Source of the DNA: Prevotellaceae bacterium UBA1743
GTDB taxonomy: Bacteria; Bacteroidota; Bacteroidia; Bacteroidales; Bacteroidaceae
Direction: 5' to 3'
DNA length: 6,603 bases
NCBI GenBank assembly: GCA_002314945.1
Contig: DCHV01000069.1
Location: 1 to 6,603, forward strand
Notes under the pieces: generated by a model
What the model was told of the DNA's origin: nothing
Database searches by the model: none
The model's input: only the letters and a program-made list of their open reading frames with translations
Shown: piece by piece, positions 1 to 4,883 of the stretch
Layout: each line of letters opens with the position of its first letter
How positions within the stretch are numbered: position 1 is the stretch's first letter
Made by a program: the position numbers and the translations under genes

Positions 1-310
1 CTGAACCGAGCTTGTTACGATCCAGTTGCATGTCGATGGTAATCTTGTGATCCTGAGCATCGAAATTACCACAATACTCTTTCTCTCCAGCACCGATGAT
101 ACCATCCTTGTAGGCGGTATAGTCGATGTCGGCAGTCACTACTGCGCTGGCTGTCCACTCTCCCGCTTTAACTATCTGCGCGAAAGCATACAGGTCAGAC
201 GCATTCCTAATCACGTAGGTCCCGTCCGCTCTGGGGACAAGGGCCTGTGCACTCATTCCGAGCATCAGCAACGGAACAAATGCGAGCAATTTACGAAAAA
301 TTCGTTTCAT
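1..310 (-). CDS. Secreted surface-type protein, N-terminal part (runs off the left edge)
   Basis: The reading frame opens at an ATG at 310-308 and stays open for 103 codons to the window edge. Residues 1-22 form a clear Sec signal peptide: basic MKRIFRK, a hydrophobic core LLAFVPLLMLGM, and a probable cut after SAQA. The mature part begins with GTYVIRNASDLYAFAQIV, then a stretch reading TADIDYTAY, then GNFDAQDHKITIDM. This order (a title-like GTY..I..A.DLYAFA line, a DIDYT strand, a G.FD...H.I turn) resembles the repeat-rich, GLUG-like or adhesin-like exported proteins common in Bacteroidales; that family call is inference from pattern only. Most of the protein is outside the window, so its anchor and length are unknown. 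A promoter lies about 100 bases upstream. The signal peptide is secure and the function is not known. Confidence 0.8.
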   Translation of the reverse strand, partial: MKRIFRKLLAFVPLLMLGMSAQALVPRADGTYVIRNASDLYAFAQIVKAGEWTASAVVTADIDYTAYKDGIIGAGEKEYCGNFDAQDHKITIDMQLDRNKLGS

Positions 311-410
311 TGACCTTTTGTTTAAAATTAATAAAATATGTATATAACACTCTAATTTTCAAGTTATTTTCTGAATAATTCAACTCTTTGCACACACCCC
401 AATAACAAGG

Positions 411-443
411 CAAAGATATATAACACTTTTTATATCCTCCAAA
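411..443 (-). promoter_or_regulatory. Bacteroidetes-type promoter for the leftmost gene
   Basis: On the minus strand, TTTG (440-443) is followed after 21 bases by TATCTTTG (411-418). The latter is a perfect match to the TAnnTTTG -7 box of the primary Bacteroidetes sigma factor. Transcription should start near 404, giving a leader of about 95 bases before the ATG at 310. An 11-base direct repeat, TATATAACACT on the plus strand, occurs at 417-427 beside the -7 box and again at 341-351 in the leader. It could be a regulator site. Confidence 0.55.
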
Positions 444-452
444 AAAACAATC

Positions 453-481
453 AAAAAAAAAGCTCTTTGAGCAAAAAAAAA
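453..481 (-). terminator. Weak terminator-like hairpin flanked by homopolymer runs
   Basis: GCTC (462-465) and GAGC (469-472) can pair around a TTT loop, and both sides are runs of nine A on the plus strand. On the minus strand the hairpin is therefore followed by nine T, as in an intrinsic terminator, and would stop leftward transcripts just before the promoter at 411-443. The stem is only 4 base pairs, so this may be no more than an AT-rich spacer. Confidence 0.25.
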
Positions 482-503
482 TATTCGTAATTATCAAAAA
501 CAC

Positions 504-825
504 AACCTACTTAACTACAAAAACTACTTTTACTGACAAGAGAATAACTATAGTATTTACAGTTAGTTAGTTCGTTGAAATTAGTTTCTAATAAATAAAA
601 GATAAAAAAAAGAAGGAAATTTTTGTTTTTGCACCTTAATCTGCCATATCAACCCTGAAAAATGGATTTTGGCTCACCTGTGATAACCTGTGTGTAAGAT
701 GCGGGTGGATTTACACACAAAAGCCTGAAAAACCATAGTTACAACTCAGCCAGGCGAAACTGTTTTTGAGCGAGGAACGAGCGACTGTATTTGTTATATA
801 TCCCATCTAACACACTCTTTTCCCT
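504..825. other. AT-rich intergenic stretch without a recognisable gene
   Basis: No convincing reading frame was found on either strand. The first part (to about 640) is very AT-rich. From about 650 the composition becomes more balanced. That part holds a 9-base-pair stem-loop (689-719) and two copies of CCTGAAAAA (654-662 and 724-732) on either side of it. The text just before 826 bears no resemblance to the GxxExxY coding sequence, so the junction with the duplicated segment at 826 is sharp. Confidence 0.6.
689..719. repeat. Perfect 9-base-pair stem-loop
   Basis: TGTGTGTAA (689-697) and TTACACACA (711-719) are exact reverse complements separated by a 13-base GC-richer loop. No T-run follows on the minus strand and an A-run follows on the plus strand, so it is not a normal terminator. 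It could be a protein-binding palindrome or the remnant of a dispersed repeat. Confidence 0.5.
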
Positions 826-1087
826 GCGAGCACTACTACCTCGACACCGATACAGATACGATGTATGCATTCTAATTGTAAGGGATAGTTCAGAGAACGG
901 TTTATTGCGACGAAGGAGCTGGTTTATGGCTTGGCTGCAATGCTGAGTCCAAAGGACTGGAGAGGAAATTGGGCGATTTTATCTGTGAGTTTCCTGCAAA
1001 GGAACTCACAAGGAAAATCAGGCGGTTTCATCTCCATGAGGCTCGCAGAGCATCAGCATTGCAGACAAGTGTTTTTTAGGTTTTTGT
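826..1087 (+). repeat. Direct repeat copy A: solo right end of a GxxExxY cassette
   Basis: This 262-base stretch matches 1768-2029 (offset 942) with six differences and no gaps. The differences are at 839, 840, 876, 900, 935 and 974, and all are transitions. It contains the last 15 codons of a GxxExxY gene and the whole downstream arm. It ends at the same 20-base motif (1068-1087) that ends copy B. Sequence before 826 and after 1087 is unrelated to that around copy B. Internal folding signals are a 12-base inverted pair (935-946 with 1053-1064) and a hairpin at 984-1010. The simplest reading is a truncated second cassette whose left part was lost. Confidence 0.92.
828..875 (+). pseudogene. 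C-terminal fragment of a second GxxExxY gene
   Basis: In frame, these bases encode EHYYLDTDTDTMYAF and a TAA stop. This is the exact C-terminus of the intact gene at 1374-1817 apart from one Leu for Phe. There is no upstream coding sequence: the similarity stops at 826. It is a remnant of about 15 residues with no catalytic motif and cannot be functional. It shows that a second copy of the gene-plus-tail unit once stood here, or that the segment was copied from the intact one. Confidence 0.85.
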
Positions 1088-1146
1088 TCACCAGCAACCA
1101 CATTTTGTATGGCACAAGCTAATTTTGTATGCACAGAAGAAGAACC
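1088..1146. other. 59-base spacer between the solo end and the full cassette
   Basis: The spacer separates copy A from the left end of the complete cassette. It contains ATTTTGTATG twice (1102-1111 and 1122-1131), 20 bases apart, each followed by a GCACA/CACA tail. That spacing is about two helical turns, which could suit a dimeric DNA-binding protein. A TAATTTTG (1120-1127) fits the TAnnTTTG -7 box on the plus strand but has no well-placed -33 box. Confidence 0.45.
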
Positions 1147-1339
1147 ACAAAAACCTAAAAAACACTCTGAAAGGTTGCAGGTCTCTACGGGCCCTTGATG
1201 GATTGAATGCTTGAAAATCCTTGTGAGTAAACTCCCAGATATTTTCAACCACTCAATTCATCACCCTTCGGGTAATACAACCTTTCAGAGCGATAAACCA
1301 AAATAAACCATTCCTCGGATAAACCTTTCCTCTGAAAAT
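1147..1339. repeat. Left inverted arm of the GxxExxY cassette
   Basis: This arm reads as a diverged reverse complement of 1827-2029. Landmarks shared in the same order are the 20-base terminus, a block around ATGGA, TCCTTGTGAGT (1217-1227), AAACTC.CAGATA, ATAAACCA, and ATAAACC followed by CTCTGAA. Relative to the right arm it lacks about 10 bases between TGTGAGT and AAACTC, which removes the tip of the right arm's hairpin. Its own additional fold pairs CTCTGAAAGGTTG (1165-1177) with CAACCTTTCAGAG (1278-1290), a perfect 13-base match. It forms the upstream region of the GxxExxY gene and may contain its promoter. Confidence 0.75.
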
Positions 1340-1373
1340 CCGTCATACTGATAGAACAGTAAACACAACGCTT

Positions 1374-1817
1374 ATGAAATACACCATAAAGAAACTCGCA
1401 GAACGCGATTCTGAATTGATGGCTAAGTTGAAGAAGTTTTGCTATGACCTCAACGGATGTTGCCAGACAGTACATACAGAACTTGGACCTTTTCTGAATG
1501 AGTACATGTATCAGGATGCCTTGAAGATTCTGCTCGATGAGAGACAGATACTCAACCAGAAGGAATACTACTTTACAGTTGAGTTTCATGGACAACAGAT
1601 AAAGCATAAGCACTATGTGGACTTCTTCTGCAAGGACAAGGTCTTCATTGAATGTAAGGCCGTTGATACCCTTTGTGCAGAACATAGGCAACAGCTTTGG
1701 AACTACATGCGTCTGGCCAAGGTTCGTATTGGCATCCTTTGGAACTTTGCTCCCACGTGCGACCAGAGCGAGCACTACTATTTCGACACCGATACAGATA
1801 CGATGTATGCATTCTAA
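1374..1817 (+). CDS. GxxExxY family protein, PD-(D/E)XK nuclease-like
   Basis: The 147-residue product fits the GxxExxY family (PDDEXK_3 type), whose members are usually about 125-135 residues and have no well-established function. The signature region is LGPFLNEYMYQDAL (37-50): Glu43 and Tyr46 are present, but the name-giving Gly before them is Phe40. The nuclease-like core is visible as Asp83 in HYVDFF, Glu93-x-Lys95 in FIECKAV, then H104..QQLWNYM (104-112) and GILWNFAP (120-127), matching the family's H..Q...Y and LLNF-type strands. All expected acidic and lysine positions are kept, so it may be active. The ATG at 1374 gives a family-like N-terminus rich in basic and helical residues. The gene stands alone inside inverted arms. 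No toxin partner or helicase is adjacent to it. The family assignment is firm; biochemical function is not known. Confidence 0.88.
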   Translation: MKYTIKKLAERDSELMAKLKKFCYDLNGCCQTVHTELGPFLNEYMYQDALKILLDERQILNQKEYYFTVEFHGQQIKHKHYVDFFCKDKVFIECKAVDTLCAEHRQQLWNYMRLAKVRIGILWNFAPTCDQSEHYYFDTDTDTMYAF

Positions 1818-2029
1818 CTGTAAGGGATAGTTCAGAGAACGATTTATTGCGACGAAGGAGCTGGTTTATGGCTTGGTTGCAATGCTGAGTCCAAAGGACT
1901 GGAGAGGAAATTGGGTGATTTTATCTGTGAGTTTCCTGCAAAGGAACTCACAAGGAAAATCAGGCGGTTTCATCTCCATGAGGCTCGCAGAGCATCAGCA
2001 TTGCAGACAAGTGTTTTTTAGGTTTTTGT
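1768..2029 (+). repeat. Direct repeat copy B: end of the GxxExxY gene plus downstream arm
   Basis: This is the partner of 826-1087, with 256 of 262 positions identical. It spans the last codons of the intact gene and the downstream region to the terminal motif. Hairpin TGTGAGTTTCC-TGCAAA-GGAACTCACA (1926-1952) is unchanged between copies. The difference at 1877 turns a C-G pair of the 12-base inverted pair (1877-1888 with 1995-2006) into a T-G pair that would still form as U-G in RNA. Confidence 0.92.
1827..2029. repeat. Right inverted arm of the GxxExxY cassette
   Basis: The arm begins 9 bases after the stop codon of the GxxExxY gene and runs to the terminal motif. It is the inverted counterpart of 1147-1339 and can fold on itself: a 12-base inverted pair encloses a short AGTCC-AAA-GGACT hairpin (1887-1899) and the 10-base-pair hairpin at 1926-1952. 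It could serve as a transposition end, a protective 3' end for the mRNA, or a small structured RNA. The sequence does not decide among these. Confidence 0.75.
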
Positions 2030-2136
2030 CGGAACAGACATCAGGCATCAATCTCCATAGTTCTATCCATCGTTGCCAGTAGTGATGGCAGTAATTCTTA
2101 AAGATTGACTCTTCTCCGGTTTGTAAAAGGCTGACC

Positions 2137-2191
2137 TAGGCGAACAAGCGGTGAACAAGCGGCGAACAAGCGGTGAACAAGCGGTGAACAA
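2137..2191. repeat. 11-base tandem repeat array 1 (GCGGYGAACAA)
   Basis: There are five consecutive 11-base units: a first degenerate one (TAGGCGAACAA, 2137-2147), then 2148-2158, 2159-2169, 2170-2180 and 2181-2191. The last four differ only by T or C at unit position 5. The final unit runs into a palindrome, GTGAAC (2184-2189), six-base loop, GTTCAC (2196-2201), which overlaps the stop of the hipA remnant. Confidence 0.93.
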
Positions 2192-2197
2192 AATGGT

Positions 2198-2299
2198 TCA
2201 CGCTTCAAACAAGTCCTTGAATGTAGAAAGAAATCCACCTGCCACCTCACTGATGATACCGGCAAAGCGGTCATCTACAAAGACCTTTCCTTGACGCAT
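2198..2299 (-). pseudogene. Truncated hipA-like gene, 33 codons
   Basis: An ATG at 2299-2297 lies inside the last codons of the upstream antitoxin gene (25-base overlap), the usual hipB-hipA arrangement. It reads MRQGKVFVDDRFAGIISE, which resembles the first strand pair of HipA N-terminal domains (K..V...G..AG.L.E). It then continues VAGGFLSTFKDLFEA and meets TGA at 2198-2200. Known HipA kinases are several hundred residues (or about 100 for separately encoded N-domains), so the kinase core is absent. The stop sits at the edge of the 11-base repeat array, suggesting that the rest was lost by deletion or repeat expansion. Alternatively this is an unrelated short coupled peptide; no database comparison was possible. 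Confidence 0.5.
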
Positions 2300-2487
2300 A
2301 CTCCAACTTCCAGGTTAAATAGATTCAACACCTGATTTACCTTATCCAAACGCACGGTTGGTTTGCCTTGCTCAAGTTCACGCAGAAAGCGCAAACCTAC
2401 TCCTGACTTGTAGGCAAGATCTTCCTGAGTCAGATTGTACTCCTTTCGCAAAGCCTTCACTCTGGCAGAAATTTTGTTTGGTTCCAT
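2275..2487 (-). CDS. HipB/Y4mF-like antitoxin, helix-turn-helix repressor
   Basis: The 70-residue product is an XRE/Cro-type DNA-binding protein. The helix-turn-helix lies at residues 20-39: TQEDLAYKSGV, then the recognition helix GLRFLRELE. It is followed by QGKPTVRLDKVNQVLNLF (40-57), the family hallmark of Y4mF-type antitoxins paired with HipA toxins. The length fits this subfamily. Its end overlaps a hipA-like start by 25 bases, as in translationally coupled pairs. The promoter at 2533-2564 and two matching palindromes at 2572-2584 and 2612-2624 suggest that it represses its own transcription. Its toxin partner appears broken, so it may be an orphan antitoxin or a repressor kept for other targets. 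Fold is secure; role is inferred. Confidence 0.88.
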   Translation of the reverse strand: MEPNKISARVKALRKEYNLTQEDLAYKSGVGLRFLRELEQGKPTVRLDKVNQVLNLFNLEVGVCVKERSL

Positions 2488-2532
2488 TCAACGAAATGAC
2501 TATATGTTCAATACAAAAAACCCTTTCGGGTG

Positions 2533-2564
2533 CAAATGTATGAATATTGCATCAAATCACCAAG
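2533..2564 (-). promoter_or_regulatory. Promoter of the antitoxin gene
   Basis: On the minus strand, TACATTTG (2533-2540) is a perfect TAnnTTTG -7 box. CTTG (2561-2564) lies 20 bases upstream and fits the TTTG -33 box at three of four positions. The start would fall near 2526, about 40 bases before the ATG at 2487. Confidence 0.5.
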
Positions 2565-2570
2565 CAATTA

Positions 2571-2626
2571 TAACCGAAAAGGTATAAAACCTCACAAAAA
2601 CCACAATAAAGTACCGATAGGGTATA
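2571..2626 (-). promoter_or_regulatory. Pair of operator-like palindromes upstream of the antitoxin promoter
   Basis: On the plus strand, AACC-GAAAA-GGTA (2572-2584) and TACC-GATAG-GGTA (2612-2624) are imperfect palindromes with 4-base arms and 5-base spacers. Both continue as TAA. Read as a whole they are direct repeats of the pattern ACCGAnAnGGTATAA, 40 bases apart, close to four helical turns. Paired palindromes upstream of a HipB-like gene fit autorepression by a dimeric HTH protein. No other copies of this pattern were noticed in the window. Confidence 0.55.
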
Positions 2627-2640
2627 ATATTGAATGATTT

Positions 2641-2659
2641 AAAAAGACCCGCGAGAGTC
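2641..2659 (-). terminator. Intrinsic terminator of the helicase-peptidase unit
   Basis: On the minus strand, GACTC, a TCGC loop and GGGTC form a 5-base-pair stem with one G-T pair, followed directly by five T (2645-2641). It lies 65 bases after the peptidase stop codon and separates that transcript from the antitoxin gene downstream on the same strand. Confidence 0.6.
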
Positions 2660-2713
2660 CGGTTGCATACCGGTTGCATACCGGTTGCACACCGAATGCA
2701 CAACGTATGCAAA
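2659..2713. repeat. 11-base tandem repeat array 2 (CCGGTTGCATA)
   Basis: There are three near-perfect units (2659-2669, 2670-2680, 2681-2691; the third has C for T at position 10). Two degenerate units in the same 11-base register follow (2692-2702 CCGAATGCACA and 2703-2713 ACGTATGCAAA). The array fills the gap between the peptidase stop (2724) and the terminator hairpin, so it would be transcribed as the 3' untranslated region. Confidence 0.9.
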
Positions 2714-2723
2714 ATTTGACGTA

Positions 2724-4883
2724 TCAAATACCCAATTCCTTGATCAGATTGTCTGCCTTACCCCACTTGTCAATGAGAAAGAGAATGAAGCGGACATCCA
2801 CCCCGATGCAACGCTGAAGATTCTCGTCGAAACTGATATCACCCGACATTGCTTCCCAGTTGCCATCGAAGGCAAGTCCAAGGAGTTCGCCCTTGCCATT
2901 GAACATGGGACTTCCACTATTTCCGCCCGTGATATCGTTGTTGCTGATGAAGCAAAGATGCAACTCACGCTTCTCCTTGTCAGCATAGCGACCGAAATTA
3001 CCTTTCTGCATAAGTGATACAAGATTCTCCTCCAAGCGGTAGTCTTCTATCTGATCCTGCTTGGCCGCTTTGTCAAGAAGGCTTTGCGCATTGGTGTAAT
3101 AGGGGAAATGAGTACCCTGAGACGTATAATCCTGGATGAAACCGTAACTAAGACGCATACTAAAGTTCGCATCACTGTAATGGGGCGTTTCCTGCTCCAT
3201 TTCGAGAAGGGCTTGCGTAAGCATACGCTCATTGTAATTGATGGTACGATTATATTCCTTCATCCGAGTACCAAAATCCATCATTTTGTCGGGAATAGCC
3301 TGGGCATAAAGCAAACCCGGATCGGTATCGCGCAACGTACTGTCGGCCAAAAGACGATCGATACAGGTAGAATCAGCACAAATAGACTGCTGGAAAAGAG
3401 CATCGGCATACGCTTGGGTAGAACCTCCGTACTGAGAATTTATGCACTCGAAACAAGGGGGCAAGTATTGAGCTGGCACCTGCTCGCGATAGTTCTGTAG
3501 CAAAGCGGCCATTGTTGCACAATCTACCTGGGGTTCATAGTCGCGGAAGAAGCGTCTCACCGACTCGCGTGTAGCAGCCACCTGTGCAGAATCAGCATCC
3601 TGCGGCATACTATTCAGAATAGACGCAATGCGGTATATCTCGATACCCCGTACAAACGTCTCGTTGAAGAAGCCATCTGCCCTAACCAATTCCTGACGTT
3701 GGTTGTAGGCATCTTCCAAAAGCCCGAACATCTCACCAAAGCGGTTCTTCAAATCAGCCCGTGCCTCATACCAAGCACGTACACGTTTCTCCAACTGCTG
3801 TTTCTGACCGATGACATCCAGTTCAGCCACCGCCTTATTCATACCGATGCTATTCTTCCAATAATTGCTACTTCCCATCCATTTGCTTGCATATTTTAGA
3901 GCGATGGAACGGCTCTTATCCATAAAAGTCTTCCATACATCCTGCTTACGTCCACGCACCTGGATGGTAGAAATATTGCGTGTATCCACCCGCTCTCGAA
4001 TACCCCACGAACTGAGATAGCGGTCGGTGCTGCCCGGATAACCGACCGTCATGCAATAGTCCCCTGGACGATAACCATCCATGCATACCTTTGCATAACG
4101 CTTGGCCTGATAAGGCACATTTTCCTCGCTGTATTCGGCAGGTTCGCCATTCTTGTCGGCATAGATACGAAAGACGCTGAAATCACTTGTCTGACGAGGC
4201 CACACCCAGTTGTCCGTATCACCGCCAAAGCGTCCCAATGACTCAGGGGCGGTAAAGACGAGACGTATATCGTTGTACACCTTGTAGAAAGATACGTAAA
4301 AGGCATTTCCGCCATAATAGTTCTTCACCTGACAGTCGAGACCGGGATTTGCGACAGAAAAGTCCCGTTCCACCGCTATACAAATACTATCAAGATATAG
4401 TGCATCTATTTCCTTTGCCTCCATATCAGGCATGGCCCTGTAGAGGCTATCCAATGCCTGCATGACGCGCTCGGAGCATTCCTCGGTACGCTGAAGAAAA
4501 CGCACAAAGAGTCCCTTGGCGGGACGTTCTTCGGAAAACCGATGTGCCACGAAACCATTCTTCAAGATATCATCCTCGGGAGTGGATAGTTTTTGAATAG
4601 AACCATATCCGCAATGATGATTGGTAAAAACCAAACCTTGAGGACTGACTACCACACCCGTACAAAAGTCTCCAAAATCCACCACAGCATCCTTCAGACT
4701 CACCCCATCCGGGTCATACAATTCGTCGGGAGTGAGTTGAAGCCCTAAGCCCTTCATTACCTCGGCAGTCTTTTGATCTATCTTATTCAGCATCCACATG
4801 CCTTCATCGGCATGAATTTTGATATTGTTTCCTCCTACCGCCAAAACGATAAATAAGAGGATGAAATGGCGTATTTTTTTCAT
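2724..4883 (-). CDS. Peptidase family S46 dipeptidyl-peptidase, DPP7-like, periplasmic
   Basis: S46 enzymes remove dipeptides from the N-terminus of peptides in the periplasm. The ATG at 4883-4881 (719 residues) is chosen over an upstream in-frame start because it begins a signal peptide: KKIRH, a hydrophobic FILLFIVLAVGG, probable cut after IHA (25), then DEGMWM, the usual start of mature S46 enzymes. The chymotrypsin-type triad is complete: His90 in TNHHCGYG (87-94), Asp in GGDTDNWVWPR (220-230; probably Asp224), and Ser656 in ITGGNSGSPM (651-660). FDGNWE (672-677) has Gly674 where DPP11 enzymes carry Arg, which points to DPP7-type preference for hydrophobic P1 residues rather than Asp/Glu. 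Length is normal for the family. It starts 4 bases after the helicase stop, so the two are probably cotranscribed. Catalytic assignment is confident; specificity is inferred from one residue. Confidence 0.95.
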   Translation of the reverse strand: MKKIRHFILLFIVLAVGGNNIKIHADEGMWMLNKIDQKTAEVMKGLGLQLTPDELYDPDGVSLKDAVVDFGDFCTGVVVSPQGLVFTNHHCGYGSIQKLSTPEDDILKNGFVAHRFSEERPAKGLFVRFLQRTEECSERVMQALDSLYRAMPDMEAKEIDALYLDSICIAVERDFSVANPGLDCQVKNYYGGNAFYVSFYKVYNDIRLVFTAPESLGRFGGDTDNWVWPRQTSDFSVFRIYADKNGEPAEYSEENVPYQAKRYAKVCMDGYRPGDYCMTVGYPGSTDRYLSSWGIRERVDTRNISTIQVRGRKQDVWKTFMDKSRSIALKYASKWMGSSNYWKNSIGMNKAVAELDVIGQKQQLEKRVRAWYEARADLKNRFGEMFGLLEDAYNQRQELVRADGFFNETFVRGIEIYRIASILNSMPQDADSAQVAATRESVRRFFRDYEPQVDCATMAALLQNYREQVPAQYLPPCFECINSQYGGSTQAYADALFQQSICADSTCIDRLLADSTLRDTDPGLLYAQAIPDKMMDFGTRMKEYNRTINYNERMLTQALLEMEQETPHYSDANFSMRLSYGFIQDYTSQGTHFPYYTNAQSLLDKAAKQDQIEDYRLEENLVSLMQKGNFGRYADKEKRELHLCFISNNDITGGNSGSPMFNGKGELLGLAFDGNWEAMSGDISFDENLQRCIGVDVRFILFLIDKWGKADNLIKELGI

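Larger units (their letters stand above)
1147..2029 (+). mobile_element. 883-base cassette with terminal inverted repeats carrying a GxxExxY gene
   Basis: The left end ACAAAAACCTAAAAAACACT (1147-1166) is the exact reverse complement of the right end (2010-2029). Inward similarity continues imperfectly through both arms almost to the gene. The sole full-length gene inside is the GxxExxY gene; there is no transposase, so movement would need help in trans (MITE-like). No clear target-site duplication was found: the left flank ends AGAACC and the right flank starts CGGAAC. The related right end at 826-1087 stops at the same base, which supports a true element boundary. Alternatives are a non-mobile repeat spread by recombination, or a structured regulatory region around the gene. 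The inverted repeats are certain and mobility is inference. Confidence 0.6.

Noticed and set aside
26..313. Plus-strand 95-codon frame at the left edge
   Set aside because: The minus strand here encodes a signal peptide and a coherent secreted protein that runs off the edge; the plus frame is its shadow.
931..1122. Plus-strand frame in the repeated tail, also present at 1873-2082, as a possible small conserved protein
   Set aside because: Its conservation between copies is explained by near-identity of the whole DNA repeat. It begins at TTG inside one arm of an inverted pair, and its end runs into unrelated flank that differs between the copies.
1018..1248. Minus-strand 76-codon frame across the solo end and spacer
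   Set aside because: It crosses the boundary of the duplicated segment and the terminal repeat, with no recognisable domain. It is likely fortuitous.
1264..1274. ACCC-TTC-GGGT hairpin in the left arm as a terminator
   Set aside because: The stem is 4 base pairs, the loop is 3 bases and there is no T-run on either side.
1245..1775. A 176-codon open frame on the minus strand opposite the GxxExxY gene
   Set aside because: It lies almost wholly antisense to a gene with recognisable family motifs. Its product has no domain pattern and begins in the inverted arm; it is best explained as a shadow of the real gene's codon use.
2054..2136. Minus-strand open stretch between array 1 and the cassette, considered as the rest of hipA
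   Set aside because: It has a stop between it and the hipA start, in-frame length is about 30-40 residues, and it shows no HipA kinase motif.
2515..2531. ACCC-GAAA-GGGT hairpin followed by six T on the minus strand, upstream of the antitoxin gene, as a possible attenuator
   Set aside because: The stem has only 4 base pairs and falls on the predicted transcription start of the TACATTTG promoter, so the complete hairpin would probably not be in the RNA.
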